The notes: generated by a model from the sequence alone, not told the origin. DNA of 64,000 nt from Pseudomonas putida (GCF_002025705.1 NZ_CP018846.1:1913501-1977500), one strand, 5' to 3'; shown: positions 45,758 through 59,953, counted from the stretch's first letter. Numbers and translations: made by a program.

Positions 45758-45839
45758 TTCGCGGGCAAGCCCGCTCCCACAGGTTCACCGCAGCCTTTGA
45801 GGTTGGCGCTTCAACTGTGGGAGCGGGCTTGCCCGCGAA
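45758..45839. repeat. REP pair in inverted orientation
   Basis: Arms 45758-45782 and 45815-45839 (TTCGCGGGCAAGCCCGCTCC class) are exact reverse complements 32 bases apart, between convergent genes. Confidence 0.88.
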
Positions 45840-45856
45840 AAGGGTGTTGTGGTCTG

Positions 45857-46705
45857 TCAGGAGAGGCTGGCGAAATGCGCCTGCATCCGCTCGGCGTCTG
45901 CTGGTTTGCCGCTGAACAGCTCGAACGCCTTGACTGCCTGGAACACCGCCATGTTGCTGCCATCCAGCGTGCGACAACCCAGCGCCCGCGCCGCCTTCAG
46001 CAGTTCGGTCTGCAGCGGGAAGTAGATGATCTCAGCCACCCACAAGCGCGGGTGAAGGAGCTCCACCGGTAGTGGTGTACCTGGCAATTTGGCCATGCCC
46101 ACCGGCGTGGTGTTGACCAGGCCATCGGCCTCGGCCACTTCCACAGCAAGGTCCTTGCCCAGTACCGCCCGACCCGCACCGAAATGGCCATTGAGGTTGT
46201 CGACCAGCGCCTGGGCGCGTGCCGCGTCCACTTCGAACAGCACCAGTTGCTCGACCCCTTCGCTCAGCAGCGCATGGGCCACCGCCGAGCCGGCACCGCC
46301 AGCGCCCATCTGCACCACGCGCCGGCGCGATACATCCGGCAGGCCACGGCGCAGGCCTTCGGCAAAGCCCAGGCAGTCGGTGTTGTGACCCACCCGCTTG
46401 CCGTCCTTGAGCACCACGGTATTCACCGCACCAATCCCGCGTGCCTCGTCCGACAGCTCATCGAGCAGCGGCAGGATCGCCTGCTTGAACGGGAAGGTGA
46501 TGTTGAGCCCGGTAAAACCTGTGTGCTGGGCGGCATCAAGCAGCTGTGCCAGGGCGCTGTCTTCGAGCTGGAGCTGGTCGGCGTCGATCAGGCGATAGAG
46601 GTATCGCAGGTGCTGGGCGTCGCCTTCGTGCTCGTGCAGGGCAGGGGTACGCGACAGCTGGATGCCACGGCCGATCAGGCCGGCAAGGATGGCGGGCTGG
46701 CTCAT
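45857..46705 (-). CDS. aroE: Shikimate/quinate dehydrogenase, second AroE-type copy
   Basis: The product is 282 residues. [17 protein letters not shown] is the substrate end (the usual HSxSP reads LSRTP), NITFPFKQ has the catalytic Lys, NTDCLGF the Asp, and [10 protein letters not shown] binds NAD(P). The altered N-terminal motif and pairing with aroQ suggest a quinate/shikimate catabolic enzyme rather than the main biosynthetic AroE. It overlaps aroQ by 4 bases. The frame is open far upstream through aroQ; that part is rejected. Confidence 0.87.
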   Translation of the reverse strand: MSQPAILAGLIGRGIQLSRTPALHEHEGDAQHLRYLYRLIDADQLQLEDSALAQLLDAAQHTGFTGLNITFPFKQAILPLLDELSDEARGIGAVNTVVLKDGKRVGHNTDCLGFAEGLRRGLPDVSRRRVVQMGAGGAGSAVAHALLSEGVEQLVLFEVDAARAQALVDNLNGHFGAGRAVLGKDLAVEVAEADGLVNTTPVGMAKLPGTPLPVELLHPRLWVAEIIYFPLQTELLKAARALGCRTLDGSNMAVFQAVKAFELFSGKPADAERMQAHFASLS

Positions 46706-47151
46706 GCGCGTGGCTCCTGGAGCAGCTCGGCGAAGTGGCTCAGGGCCATGCGGTAGCCGTGGCTGCCCAGGCCGCAGATCACGCCGACGGCAATCGATGA
46801 GACGAACGACAGGTGGCGGAACGGTTCGCGCTTGTGCACGTTGGACAGGTGCACTTCGATGACCGGGAGTTCGCTGGCCACCAGGGCGTCGCGGATCGCC
46901 ACCGAGGTGTGGGTCCAGGCACCGGGATTGATCACGATACCGGCACAGCGACTGCGGGCGGCGTGGATCCAGTCGATCAGTTCGCCTTCGTGGTTGGTCT
47001 GACGGAATTCGATTTCCAGGCCGTGGGCGTGGGCAGTGTCGGCGCAACCCTGGGCCAGGTCGGCAAGGGTTTCATGGCCATACTGGGTGGGTTCGCGGGT
47101 TCCCAGCATGTTCAGGTTGGGGCCATTGAGCACGAGAATAAGGGGCGTCAT
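46702..47151 (-). CDS. aroQ: Type II 3-dehydroquinate dehydratase
   Basis: The product is 149 residues starting at [17 protein letters not shown], which aligns with other AroQ proteins (an ATG three codons upstream is possible). GTREPTQYG holds the catalytic Tyr, NPGAWTHTS the substrate loop and [16 protein letters not shown] the His. It interconverts dehydroquinate and dehydroshikimate. Overlap with the dehydrogenase gene indicates coupled expression. Confidence 0.93.
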   Translation of the reverse strand: MTPLILVLNGPNLNMLGTREPTQYGHETLADLAQGCADTAHAHGLEIEFRQTNHEGELIDWIHAARSRCAGIVINPGAWTHTSVAIRDALVASELPVIEVHLSNVHKREPFRHLSFVSSIAVGVICGLGSHGYRMALSHFAELLQEPRA

Positions 47152-47279
47152 GACGGGCATCGCTTTGTTGTTGTTGAATGCCTCTATGTTTGTACTGGGT
47201 GGTTAATTACGTCAATTGGATCGGCTGTCGCAGGGGGGCAAAGTGGGCGATTATCGGACTTGTTTATGCCGCCAGCCTG

Positions 47280-47295
47280 ATTACAGAATTGTAAT
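47280..47295. promoter_or_regulatory. Palindrome upstream of czcC
   Basis: ATTACA-GAAT-TGTAAT is a perfect 6-6 palindrome in the AT-rich stretch 74 bases before czcC. It resembles operators of CzcR/CopR-type heavy-metal response regulators; the match is inferred. Confidence 0.55.
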
Positions 47296-47368
47296 TTTCA
47301 CGCCACCACCCCGATAACCGCCCGTCCTTACAGTTCCTCGCCAACGCTCGCCGACGAGGACGCCCGAA

Positions 47369-48614
47369 GTGCCCACCCCCCGCAAGATCGCCTTGCTCAG
47401 CCTGTTGCTGGCGGCCACCGCCAGTGCTCAGGCCGGGCAAGGCATGAGCCTGCCCGAGGCGCTGAGCGCCGCCTTTGCCAACAACCCTGAACTGGCCGCA
47501 GCCGGCCGCGAAATCGGCATTGCCGAGGGCGAACGGCGCCAGGCCGGGTTGCTCCCCAACCCGGAACTGGCCTGGGAAATGGAGGACACCCGCCGCGAGA
47601 CCAGCACCAGCACCGTTACCCTCAGCCAGCCACTGGAACTGGGCGGCAAGCGCGGTGCGCGCATCGCTGTGGCCGGTGCCGGCCAGGCCATTGCCCAGCT
47701 TGACCTGGAGCGCCAGCGCAATGGCCTGCGCGCCGACGTGGTCCAGGCTTATCACGCCGCACTGCGCGCGCAGACCGCCGTGGAACTGGCGCAACAGTCG
47801 CAGGCGCTGACCGAACGCGGCTTGCGGGTGGTGCAGGGCCGGGTCAGCGCAGGCCAGTCGTCGCCGGTGGAAGCCACCCGCGCGCAGGTGCAGCTGGCCC
47901 AGGCCCAGGCCGAGGAACGTCGCGCCGAAACCCAGCGTACGGTGGCTTACCAGGCGCTGGCACGCTTGACCGGCAGCCCGCTGGCGACCTTCGACGCTTT
48001 GCAGGCGAGCAACTTGTCACCCGGCCAGGCCCCTTCAGCCGACACCTTGCTCGGCCAGGTCGAACAGACCGCCGAATGGCGCCTGGCAGCTGCCCAGGTC
48101 GAGCGCGGCGAAGCATCGCTGGGCTCGGAAAAGGCCCTGCGCATTCCCAATCTCACCGTCAGTGTCGGCAGCCAGTACAGCCGTGAAGACCGCGAGCGGG
48201 TCAACGTGGTGGGCCTGTCGATGCCCTTGCCGTTGTTCGACCGCAACCAGGGCAACGTGCTGGCCGCCGCACGCCGCGCCGACCAGGCCCGCGACCTGCG
48301 CAATGCGGTGGAGCTGCGCCTGCGCAGTGAAACCCGCAGTGCCGTCGATCAATGGCGCACGGCGATGCAGGAGGTACAAGCCTACGACCGCACGATCCTG
48401 CCGTCGGCGCAGCAGGCCGTGGACACCGCCACCCGTGGCTTCGAAATGGGCAAGTTCGCCTTCCTCGACGTGCTCGATGCCCAGCGCACGTTGATCGATG
48501 CGCGCGGGCTGTACCTCGACGCACTGGCCGCAGCAACCGATGCGCGGGCACAGGTCGAGCGGATCTACGGCGACCTTGAAGGTTTGAGCAAAAATTCGAG
48601 CAGCAGGAGCAACA

Positions 48615-48622
<8 letters not shown>
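47369..48622 (+). CDS. czcC: Outer-membrane channel of a heavy-metal efflux pump
   Basis: The product is 417 residues with a GTG start and a signal peptide (IALLSLLLAATASAQA). Two OEP repeats are seen: MSLPEALSAAFANNPEL with LPNPELAWEMED, and the second ending in RGFEMGKFAFLDVLDAQRTL. It is a TolC-family channel that connects the RND pump to the outside. The stop overlaps czcB by 8 bases. Confidence 0.92.
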
Positions 48623-52965
<4,343 letters not shown>

Positions 52966-52968
52966 GAT

Positions 52969-53090
52969 CGCCGGGGCCGCTCTGCGGCCCTTTCCGACCG
53001 GTCCGGCGCCCCGGCAAGGCCGCTCCTACAGGGCATGCGATATCTTGTAGGAGCGGCCTTGTGTCGCGATAGGGCTGCAAAGCAGCCCCA
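52969..53090. repeat. REP cluster after czcA
   Basis: The stretch holds GGCCGCTCTGCGGCC, an arm ending in GGCAAGGCCGCTCCTACA (53013-53030) and its partner TGTAGGAGCGGCCTT (53046-53060), then an AGGGCTGCAAAGCAGCCC hairpin. It separates convergent genes. Confidence 0.85.
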
Positions 53091-53096
53091 AGGGTA

Positions 53097-54431
53097 TCAA
53101 CTCGAAGTGCGAACAGCAGGGCTTACATCACTACCCGTTTCATCATGCAACGATATCCGCGAGGTCTCCGGCAACGCCAACCCGCCCACCAACGCCACCA
53201 GCGCAATCACCACCAGGTAGAACGCCGGCGCCAGGCTGCTGCCGGTCTGCCCGATCAGCCAGGTCGCCACCAGCGGCGCGGTACCGCCAAACAGGGTGTA
53301 GGCCACGTTGTAGGTAATCGCCGAAGCGGTATAGCGGGTACGGGTCGGGAAGCTCTCCGAGAGCAACGCCGCCGTCACCACGCCGCTGCACAGCGCCCCT
53401 ACTGCCAGCAGGATCACCCCCAGCAGCGCCCCCGACATCGAACCGGAACTGGCCAGCCAGTAAGCGGGGAACACACAGAGCATCACCCACAGGCAGGTGA
53501 AACCAATGGTCTTGCGCCGCCCGACCCGGTCCGAAAAGGCCCCGGCCAACGGGCAACCGACGGCCGCGAACAGCAGCGCCACGGTGGTTACCAGCAGCGA
53601 TTGGGCACGGGTCAGGTTGCCGACCAGCTGCAGGTAGGTCGCGAAGTAAGTGGTGAACATGTAGAACGACAGGGCTGTCAGCGAGATGAACATGCCCAGG
53701 TTGCGAATTGCCCGGCCGTGGTTGCGCAGGGTTTCCTTGAGCGGCGAATGTTCATGCTCCTTGCCTTGGGCGATGGCTTCGCGGAACGCCGGGGTTTCCT
53801 CCATACGCCAGCGCAGGTACAAGCCCACCAGCCCCAGCGGTGCGGCCACCAGGAACGGGATACGCCAGCCCCAGGCGGCCATCGCTTCGGCCGACAGGCT
53901 AGCCTCCAGGCCATAGGCGATCACCGCTGCACAGGCAAAGGCTGAGAAGGTCGAGACCGGTACGAAGCTGCCGTAGAACGCACGCTTGTTCTGCGGCGCG
54001 TGCTCCATCAGGTAGGCACAGGCGCCGGCGTATTCGCCACCGGCGGAAAAGCCCTGCAGGCAGCGCGCCAGGGTCAGCAGCGCCGGTGCGGCAAGGCCGA
54101 TGCTGGCGTAGGTCGGCAGCAGGCCGATCAAGGTGGTGGAGCCGGCCATCAGCAGGATGGTCAGCGACAGGATGCGCTTGCGCCCAAGGCGGTCACCGAG
54201 GGCGCCGAACACGATGCCGCCGAGCGGGCGCAAGGCGAAGGCCACGGCAAACACGGCGAAGGTCTTGAGCAGGGCGACACTGGCATCTTCGCTGGCGAAG
54301 AACTGGTTGGCGATCAGGGTGGCGAGGAAGCCATAGACGGCGAAGTCGAACCATTCGACGAAGTTGCCGATGGCCGAGGCGGCGATGACCCTGCGCAGGG
54401 TGGCGGGGGATACCTCATGCGATGCAGACAT
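53097..54431 (-). CDS. MFS transporter of the metabolite:H+ symporter family
   Basis: The product is 444 residues. ASAIGNFVEWFDFAVYGFLATLIA, LRPLGGIVFGALGDRLGRKR and LQGFSAGGEYAGACAYLMEHAP are the hallmarks of the ProP/KgtP (MHS) family, which import organic acids or osmolytes with protons. The two conserved RKxT-type loops (GDRLGRKRILS, SDRVGRRKTIG) are intact. Substrate unknown; the gene stands alone. Confidence 0.9.
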   Translation of the reverse strand: MSASHEVSPATLRRVIAASAIGNFVEWFDFAVYGFLATLIANQFFASEDASVALLKTFAVFAVAFALRPLGGIVFGALGDRLGRKRILSLTILLMAGSTTLIGLLPTYASIGLAAPALLTLARCLQGFSAGGEYAGACAYLMEHAPQNKRAFYGSFVPVSTFSAFACAAVIAYGLEASLSAEAMAAWGWRIPFLVAAPLGLVGLYLRWRMEETPAFREAIAQGKEHEHSPLKETLRNHGRAIRNLGMFISLTALSFYMFTTYFATYLQLVGNLTRAQSLLVTTVALLFAAVGCPLAGAFSDRVGRRKTIGFTCLWVMLCVFPAYWLASSGSMSGALLGVILLAVGALCSGVVTAALLSESFPTRTRYTASAITYNVAYTLFGGTAPLVATWLIGQTGSSLAPAFYLVVIALVALVGGLALPETSRISLHDETGSDVSPAVRTSS

Positions 54432-54471
54432 ACGGAAGCTCTCCGGTTTCCATAGGCAGCCTGAATGAATG

Positions 54472-54492
54472 TGGCGCGCTCAGGGCGCGCCA
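54472..54492 (-). terminator. Hairpin after the lipoprotein gene
   Basis: TGGCGCGC pairs with GCGCGCCA around a 5-base loop; the T-run is weak. Confidence 0.5.
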
Positions 54493-54580
54493 TCGTTGTT
54501 ATCAGGGCCAGTAGACCGAGTAGCGCAGCAGGGTGCTTCGTTCAGGGCGACATCGGGATATCTGTTTTGACCAGGGGCGG

Positions 54581-55390
54581 TTACTGCCGGCCGACTCGCC
54601 ACGGTGCGTATTCCAGTTCGCTGTAGCCCTTGGCCACGCCATGCATGTCTGGCGAAAAGCCTGGCAGGCGGCTCAGGTCCATGGCCAGGCAACGGTTGTT
54701 GAGTTGGGCCTGGAGCTTGCCGTCGAGGCGAAAGTCATTCGGCCGCAGCGGGTGCGGGTAGATCTGCACCAGGCACTCTTCGACCTTGCCTTGGGCGTTG
54801 GCCTGGTAATACACCGAGACCCTGCCGATGCTGGTCACCGGCTGGTCGCGCAGCAGGTGCTGCCAGAAGTACTGGCGTTGCGCGATGACCTGGCGCCGTG
54901 CCGTGCCGGGGGCTTGCGCGGCGGCGGGCAGCAGCACGAACATCGGTGCGCGCACTTCCACGGTGCCGTCCTCATCGCGCAGCCCTTCGGGTACCACAGG
55001 GTAGATGGTCTTCCAGCATTGCGCCTCGACCATGCTGGCCAGTGACTTGAAATCCGAGCGCTTCACGTCGGCAGGCAGTTGCATCTCCAACCCGACCGGG
55101 GCTTTGCTGGCCTTGCAGCGGGTGGGGGCGGAGTGCTGGTCGAGCTTGACCGACAGCATGACCACGCCGACCTGCTCGTCGGTGTCTGCCGTGGCGATGC
55201 CAAGCTTCAGGGCCTGCTGCATGTCGCTCACGAAGGTTTTGCGGGCCTGTGGATCCACCTTGGGCTCGACATGGCTCTGGCAGCCAGGCAAAAGGAGCAA
55301 TGCAGCAGCCAGAAAAACGGGAGACAGCGAGTTCGACACGAGCGCTTTCAAAACGGGAACTTCCTTGAATTGCCTGAGCCGGGGCTTCAT
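54581..55390 (-). CDS. Lipoprotein of unknown function
   Basis: The product is 269-270 residues from MKPRLRQFKEVPVL; a signal segment (LVSNSLSPVFLAAALLLLPGC) ends in a lipobox. The mature part has conserved-looking aromatic and Cys residues (CWKTIYPVVPEGL, ECLVQIYPHPLRPNDFRLDGKL). I do not recognise the family. The start at 55390 is chosen for the signal peptide; a more downstream TTG is possible. Confidence 0.7.
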   Translation of the reverse strand: MKPRLRQFKEVPVLKALVSNSLSPVFLAAALLLLPGCQSHVEPKVDPQARKTFVSDMQQALKLGIATADTDEQVGVVMLSVKLDQHSAPTRCKASKAPVGLEMQLPADVKRSDFKSLASMVEAQCWKTIYPVVPEGLRDEDGTVEVRAPMFVLLPAAAQAPGTARRQVIAQRQYFWQHLLRDQPVTSIGRVSVYYQANAQGKVEECLVQIYPHPLRPNDFRLDGKLQAQLNNRCLAMDLSRLPGFSPDMHGVAKGYSELEYAPWRVGRQ

Positions 55391-55470
55391 GTGCCGGCGT
55401 GGATGAGGTTGCACATTATCACTGATGACGAGATAGGAATTGAGCATCAGGCGGGTAGGAGATTTCTTAA

Positions 55471-55502
55471 AGTCTGTGCCGGTGGGGTCACCGGCACAGA
55501 CT
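55471..55502 (-). terminator. Strong terminator of the TonB-receptor gene
   Basis: A perfect 14-bp stem (AGTCTGTGCCGGTG / CACCGGCACAGACT) with a 4-base loop; on the minus strand it is followed by TTAAGAAATC. Confidence 0.88.
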
Positions 55503-55508
55503 TGAGCG

Positions 55509-57659
55509 TCAGAAGCGCATGTCCACCGCCACCTCGAAGGTCCGCGGTGCCCCCATGTAGTACTGCAGCCCATAGGCCTGCTTGGCATACACCTCATCGG
55601 TCAGGTTACGCACCCGCCCGGTGATCGTGGTGTGCTCATCCAGCCGGTAGCGGGCGAAGGTGCCGAACAGCGTGTAGGCCGGCGCCTTGAGGGTGTTGGC
55701 ATTGTCTGCGTACACCGAGCCGACATAGCGGGCATCCACCCCCGCCGACCAGGCCGACGTGAAGCTATAGGTGAGCCACAGGTTGGCGACATTGGCCGGC
55801 ACGTTGACCGGGGCATTGCCCTTGCGCGATACCGATACGCCGTTGACCGCTTCGTTGAACTCATCGTACTGGGCGTCGACGTAGGCATAGTTGCCCTCGG
55901 CCAGCAGCTTCGGCGTGACTTGCAGCCGCCCGGACAACTCGACCCCGCGCGAGGTCTGCTGGCCGGCCTGGACCGTCAGGTTGGGGTTGCTCGAATCGCG
56001 TACGGCAAAGTCCTTGCGCACGATCTGGTACAGGGCCACGGTCGCCGCGCCACGCCCATCGAGGAAGTCGAACTTGCTGCCCACTTCCCATTGCTCGCCC
56101 TTGGACAGGTCGAACGTGCCGACGTTGGCGTAGGTGGCCGCCGCCAGCGAGCCTGCTGGCAGGTCGGCGGCGGTGCTGTACTGGGCGTACAGGCTGGCCG
56201 ACGGCGTCAGTTCGTAGGTCAGGCCGATACGCCCGGACAGCGGTTCCCAGCGCCGTTCGAAGTAAGCCGGTGAAGTCGGTGTCACTGCGCCGTAGTTGGT
56301 CACCTCCATGTCCAGGTAGTCGTAACGCAGGGCCGTGAGCAGGGCCAGGCGCTCGGTGAGTTGCAGGCGGTTTTCGGCGAACACGGCACGGTTGCTGGTG
56401 ACATGCCGGCGCTGCTTGGTCAGCCCGGCATTCACCCCGGGGATGTCGTAGAAGCTGCCGGGGTCGAAGTGGTCCGGGTCGACCTCATCGCTCCAGCTCC
56501 CGGAAGTCGGGTAGACGCTCTGGCGCATGTGCGAGTAGTCCAGGCCCAGCGACCACTGGCTGGCCAGGCCGAACAGCTGAATGTCGTGGCGCAACTCGAT
56601 GCGGTCGCCCAGCACGCTCTGTTCGTGGCGCTGCAGGTAGGGGCTGGCGCGCTGCACGTTGCCGTCGCTGGTGTAGCTGTAGCGCTCGACGTTGCGGTAA
56701 TCGCGCTGGGCGCTGTAGTGGTAAAGGGTGTTGTGCACGCTGGTGCTGTCGCTGAACTGGTAATCGAGCAGCGAACGCAGCCAGCGTACCCGCTGCTCGT
56801 AACGGCCGTCGGCAACGTTGTAGTTTTCGAAGCGGCGGCTGTTGTCGATTTTCATGGTGCTGCGCCCCGGCAGGATCGGCGCCCCCCAGTACGGGCTGTC
56901 CTCACGGTCTTCCTGGTATTCCAGCGCCAGGGTATGGGTCAGGTTGGGCGTCAGGTCACTGAGCAGGGAAAACGCCAGGCTGTCGGTCTTGCGCTGGTTG
57001 CGGTCGATGTAGCCATTGCCGTCGGTGTGGCTGAAATCCAGGCGCATGAAGTGGCGGGCATCGGCCGGGTTGCTGGCCAGGGCCTGGTTGATGCCAAAGG
57101 CTACTTCCGAGTCGTCGTAACTGCCATAGCGCACGCGGCCGTCGATGGTCTGCTGGTCTCGGGTGGCGGTCTTGGTGATGTAGTTGATCGAGCCACCCAC
57201 GGCACCTGCGCCATGCAGGAACGATGACGGCCCGCCAAGCAGCTCGACGCGGTCCAGCACCCAGGCATCCACCGGCCGGGTGGCGCTGCTGTAACCGAGG
57301 TTGATGCCGTTGTAGAGCTGGCTGACCTGGTTCTGGGTGAAGCCGCGGTAGCTGACGAAGCCACCGTAGCCGGGGTTGGCCGAAGCGTTTACGCCGGTCA
57401 TGGCGTTGATCACGTCCTGGCTGTCCTTGGCACCGCGTGCTTCGATGACGCGCCGGTCCGAGACGCTTACCGAGGCAGGTGTTTCCCGAGCGGTGAGGCC
57501 CAGCCGCGAGCCGGTGCGGATCGGCTCGTCTAGTTGCACGCCGGAGGGTGCATCGCGCTCGCCATCGATGGTGGTGGCGCTGAGTTCGACGGCTGCGTCA
57601 TCCGCCCAGGCGAAGGTGCAGGTGCCCATGAGGAGCACCAGGGAGGTCTTGCGGAGCAT
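55509..57659 (-). CDS. TonB-dependent outer-membrane receptor
   Basis: The product is 716 residues with a signal peptide (MLRKTSLVLLMGTCTFAWA). The plug domain has ARETPASVSVSDRRVIEARGAKDSQDVINAMTG, the NGINLGYSSA and VELLGGPSSFLHGAGAVGG patterns, and the barrel ends in VAVDMRF. It imports ferric siderophores or other metal complexes using TonB energy. A short DUF2946 gene precedes it by 68 bases; the ABC transporter 5 kb away could be its inner-membrane partner. Confidence 0.92.
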   Translation of the reverse strand: MLRKTSLVLLMGTCTFAWADDAAVELSATTIDGERDAPSGVQLDEPIRTGSRLGLTARETPASVSVSDRRVIEARGAKDSQDVINAMTGVNASANPGYGGFVSYRGFTQNQVSQLYNGINLGYSSATRPVDAWVLDRVELLGGPSSFLHGAGAVGGSINYITKTATRDQQTIDGRVRYGSYDDSEVAFGINQALASNPADARHFMRLDFSHTDGNGYIDRNQRKTDSLAFSLLSDLTPNLTHTLALEYQEDREDSPYWGAPILPGRSTMKIDNSRRFENYNVADGRYEQRVRWLRSLLDYQFSDSTSVHNTLYHYSAQRDYRNVERYSYTSDGNVQRASPYLQRHEQSVLGDRIELRHDIQLFGLASQWSLGLDYSHMRQSVYPTSGSWSDEVDPDHFDPGSFYDIPGVNAGLTKQRRHVTSNRAVFAENRLQLTERLALLTALRYDYLDMEVTNYGAVTPTSPAYFERRWEPLSGRIGLTYELTPSASLYAQYSTAADLPAGSLAAATYANVGTFDLSKGEQWEVGSKFDFLDGRGAATVALYQIVRKDFAVRDSSNPNLTVQAGQQTSRGVELSGRLQVTPKLLAEGNYAYVDAQYDEFNEAVNGVSVSRKGNAPVNVPANVANLWLTYSFTSAWSAGVDARYVGSVYADNANTLKAPAYTLFGTFARYRLDEHTTITGRVRNLTDEVYAKQAYGLQYYMGAPRTFEVAVDMRF

Positions 57660-57727
57660 GTTGTTGGGTCTTCCACGCAAAGGTCATGGCTGACGGCGAG
57701 CGCGCAGGCAGGCGCGCCCGCTTCAAG

Positions 57728-58138
57728 TCAGGCGAAATGATTAACGGCTGCGGGGAAAATGGCAGGGGGAGCGCGAGGGGTGAGGGCAGGGCGTTGGTAA
57801 CGGGGCGGCGGCTGCGCCCAGCTGCGCACGACGATGGGCGAGGTGGCAGTGGCTTGCGCCGGGCTGAACGACCAGCCGCCGCTGCCAAGTGGCACGGCCA
57901 GGCCGAACGAGGAACACACCGGGCAATCGAGCTGGGCCATGTGCTGGTCGCTGCCGGCACCGTCAAGGTCGATGGCCACACCGTGCTCGCTGTTGATCGA
58001 GCAGAAACCACCTTCCAGGCCGGCAAGGCGCAGGCCACCCATCTGGCCGTGGTGCAGGCCGCACAGCAACAGGCTGAACAGGACGCTGGCATAGAGCGTC
58101 CAGGCAGTCAGCGTGCGGGTGTGCCGGGTGATTTTCAT
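57728..58138 (-). CDS. DUF2946 protein
   Basis: The product is 136 residues with an N-terminal hydrophobic segment (LTAWTLYASVLFSLLLCGLHHGQ) and the CPVC motif (AQLDCPVCSSFGLAVPLG). DUF2946 proteins sit beside TonB-dependent copper or siderophore receptors. The start MKITRHTRT is set by the membrane segment. Metal binding through His/Cys is plausible. Confidence 0.82.
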   Translation of the reverse strand: MKITRHTRTLTAWTLYASVLFSLLLCGLHHGQMGGLRLAGLEGGFCSINSEHGVAIDLDGAGSDQHMAQLDCPVCSSFGLAVPLGSGGWSFSPAQATATSPIVVRSWAQPPPRYQRPALTPRAPPAIFPAAVNHFA

Positions 58139-58186
58139 GGCGGCGAATCTATCACTCGGACGAACGGCAGGGTAGTCCTTTTGAGT

Positions 58187-58244
58187 GGAGCATCCGGGGG
58201 CTGTTTTGCAGCCCAATCGCCACACAAGGCCGCTCCCACAGGGT
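58187..58244. repeat. REP-like element upstream of the DUF2946 gene
   Basis: GGGGCTGTTTTGCAGCCC hairpin followed by CACAAGGCCGCTCCCACAGGG, a degenerate member of the REP family. Confidence 0.65.
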
Positions 58245-58253
58245 TGTCGCAGC

Positions 58254-59030
58254 TCAGGCGGCGCGTTCGAGCACGTCCAGCAGCTCGACGAATTCCTGCG
58301 CCAGCTTGTGGCGTGGCGCCATGTGCACCAGCGGTACCGAAACCTGGTGCGATTCGCGCATCTTGATCGAGCTGCTGAGGTACACCGGCAACACTGGCAT
58401 GCCTTCGTCGCGCAACTGTTCAACCAGGGTCTGGTGCAGCGCGGTGCGCCCGGCGAACTGGTTGACCACCACGCCTTCCACCTGCAGCGCCGGGTTGTGG
58501 TCCTGGCGCAGTTCCTCGACCTCGGCCATGACGCTGAGCAGTGCCTGGCGCGAGAAGCTGTCGCAGTCGAACGGAATCAGCAGGCGCTCGGCGGCCACCA
58601 GGGCGCTGAATGTGTAGAAGTTCAGCGCTGGCGGGGTGTCGATGTAGATCCGCTCGTAGTCCTCGCCCAGCTCCACCAGCAGCTTGCGCAGCTTGTTGAT
58701 CTTGTACTTGCTCTCCAGCTTGCTCTGCAGGTCGCTGAGGTCGGGGCTGGCGGTGACCATGTGCAGGTTGTCGTAGCGGGTTTCGGTGATCGCCACGCGG
58801 TGCTTCTTGCCGGTGGCGGTGACCGGCGAGAGGGTCTGGCGGAAGAAGTCGGCGATGCCGGCGGGGATGGCGTCGTTGGTCAGCCCGGTGAGGTAGTAGG
58901 TGGCGTTGGCCTGGGGGTCGAGGTCGACCAGCAACGTGCGATAGCCTTCGGCGGCACTGGCCGCGGCGAGGTTGCAGGCGATGCTCGATTTGCCGACGCC
59001 ACCTTTCTGATTGAAAACCACACGACGCAT
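58254..59030 (-). CDS. Orphan ParA/MinD-type ATPase
   Basis: The product is 258 residues from [16 protein letters not shown], the deviant Walker [14 protein letters not shown] is motif A', [11 protein letters not shown] the Walker B region. It has no ParB gene beside it, so it may position a cellular structure rather than a chromosome. An ATG at 59045 would add MDERL. Transcribed away from the REP-rich gap. Confidence 0.88.
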   Translation of the reverse strand: MRRVVFNQKGGVGKSSIACNLAAASAAEGYRTLLVDLDPQANATYYLTGLTNDAIPAGIADFFRQTLSPVTATGKKHRVAITETRYDNLHMVTASPDLSDLQSKLESKYKINKLRKLLVELGEDYERIYIDTPPALNFYTFSALVAAERLLIPFDCDSFSRQALLSVMAEVEELRQDHNPALQVEGVVVNQFAGRTALHQTLVEQLRDEGMPVLPVYLSSSIKMRESHQVSVPLVHMAPRHKLAQEFVELLDVLERAA

Positions 59031-59208
59031 GAGACGCTCATCCATGAAGAGGGGAAATGTCAGGTTGGGGTCAATCCTATGACCGAAAGACGACAGTTTT
59101 ATGACAAGCTTTGTTACAACAGTTAAGTTCATCTTTCTCGAAGTGCAAGCTGTCTGTTCCGCGGCCTCTGCGCTCTACAGAACGATCAATCCAAGCTTGT
59201 GCCGGCCT

Positions 59209-59333
59209 CTTCGCGGGCAAGCCCGCTCCCACAGGAATACCTTCGCCCTCTGGGCTTGTGATCTGCACTCTGGACCTGTGATCTCTACTCTTCAGGCCTG
59301 TGATATTTCTGTGGGAGCGGGCTTGCCCGCGAA
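59209..59333. repeat. REP pair in inverted orientation with internal direct repeats
   Basis: Arms 59209-59235 and 59309-59333 (TTCGCGGGCAAGCCCGCTCC class) are reverse complements; between them TGTGATCT and close variants repeat three times. It fills most of the 333-base gap 59031-59363; the rest shows nothing further. Confidence 0.85.
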
Positions 59334-59363
59334 CACCGGCGAAGCCGGTGCCAGGTTGCCAAG

Positions 59364-59843
59364 TCAGGAGCCTGCCCCCTCCAGCTCCTGCAGTTCATCC
59401 TCGACCTGCTGCATGCGCTGCTCGGCCAGGGCCTGGACCTTTTCGTCCCGCGCCGTCTCGCGCATCAGGCCGGTGAGCTTGTCGCTCAGGCGCTTGCCTT
59501 CTTCGGTCTCTTCCAGCGCCTTGGCCTTGGCCGGGTCGCGAGTGGCGGCGACGATGGTGGCAAATTCAGCATCGGTGAAGTTTTTCTCGCTGTAGAGCTT
59601 GAACAGGTCCTGGCGCTGGTCCTCGACGGTGAGGTGCTTGCGCAGGACATTGCTGATCGTGGCGGCATCCAGCTGCGGGTGGGTGCGGGTGAGCAGCGTG
59701 GCCATGCGTTCAATGTTGTGGTCGTAGGCCTCCTGCAGCGGCAGGTTGGCCAGTATCTGCTGTTCGCGGGTGGGCTTCTGGTCGCAGGCGGCGAGTGCGG
59801 CAATCAACAGCAGGGGTAACAGCAACTTCTGGATGCGGGGCAT
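59364..59843 (-). CDS. Small lipoprotein of unknown function
   Basis: The product is 159 residues with a lipobox (LLLIAALAAC). The mature part is helical and charged (KLYSEKNFTDAEFATIVAATRDPAKAKALEE), with a C-terminal coiled coil rich in Glu/Gln (AEQRMQQVEDELQELEG). The pattern recalls DUF2059-like proteins but I am not sure. It stands alone. Confidence 0.75.
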   Translation of the reverse strand: MPRIQKLLLPLLLIAALAACDQKPTREQQILANLPLQEAYDHNIERMATLLTRTHPQLDAATISNVLRKHLTVEDQRQDLFKLYSEKNFTDAEFATIVAATRDPAKAKALEETEEGKRLSDKLTGLMRETARDEKVQALAEQRMQQVEDELQELEGAGS

Positions 59844-59953
59844 GGGGTGGCCTTGGGCGCGTATTGCAGAGGGGGGATTATAGCGGTGTCGGGTTGCCAG
59901 CTAGCAGCCCTTGAGGTAGAAAAACCGGTCGCTCAAGCTACGTTTGCACGCTC

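Noticed and set aside
58139..58253. Fur box before DUF2946 and the TonB receptor
   Set aside because: No 19-base GATAAT-type palindrome could be found in the gap.
59200..59340. CRISPR-like repeats
   Set aside because: The repeats are inverted REP cores with irregular spacing, and no cas genes are present.
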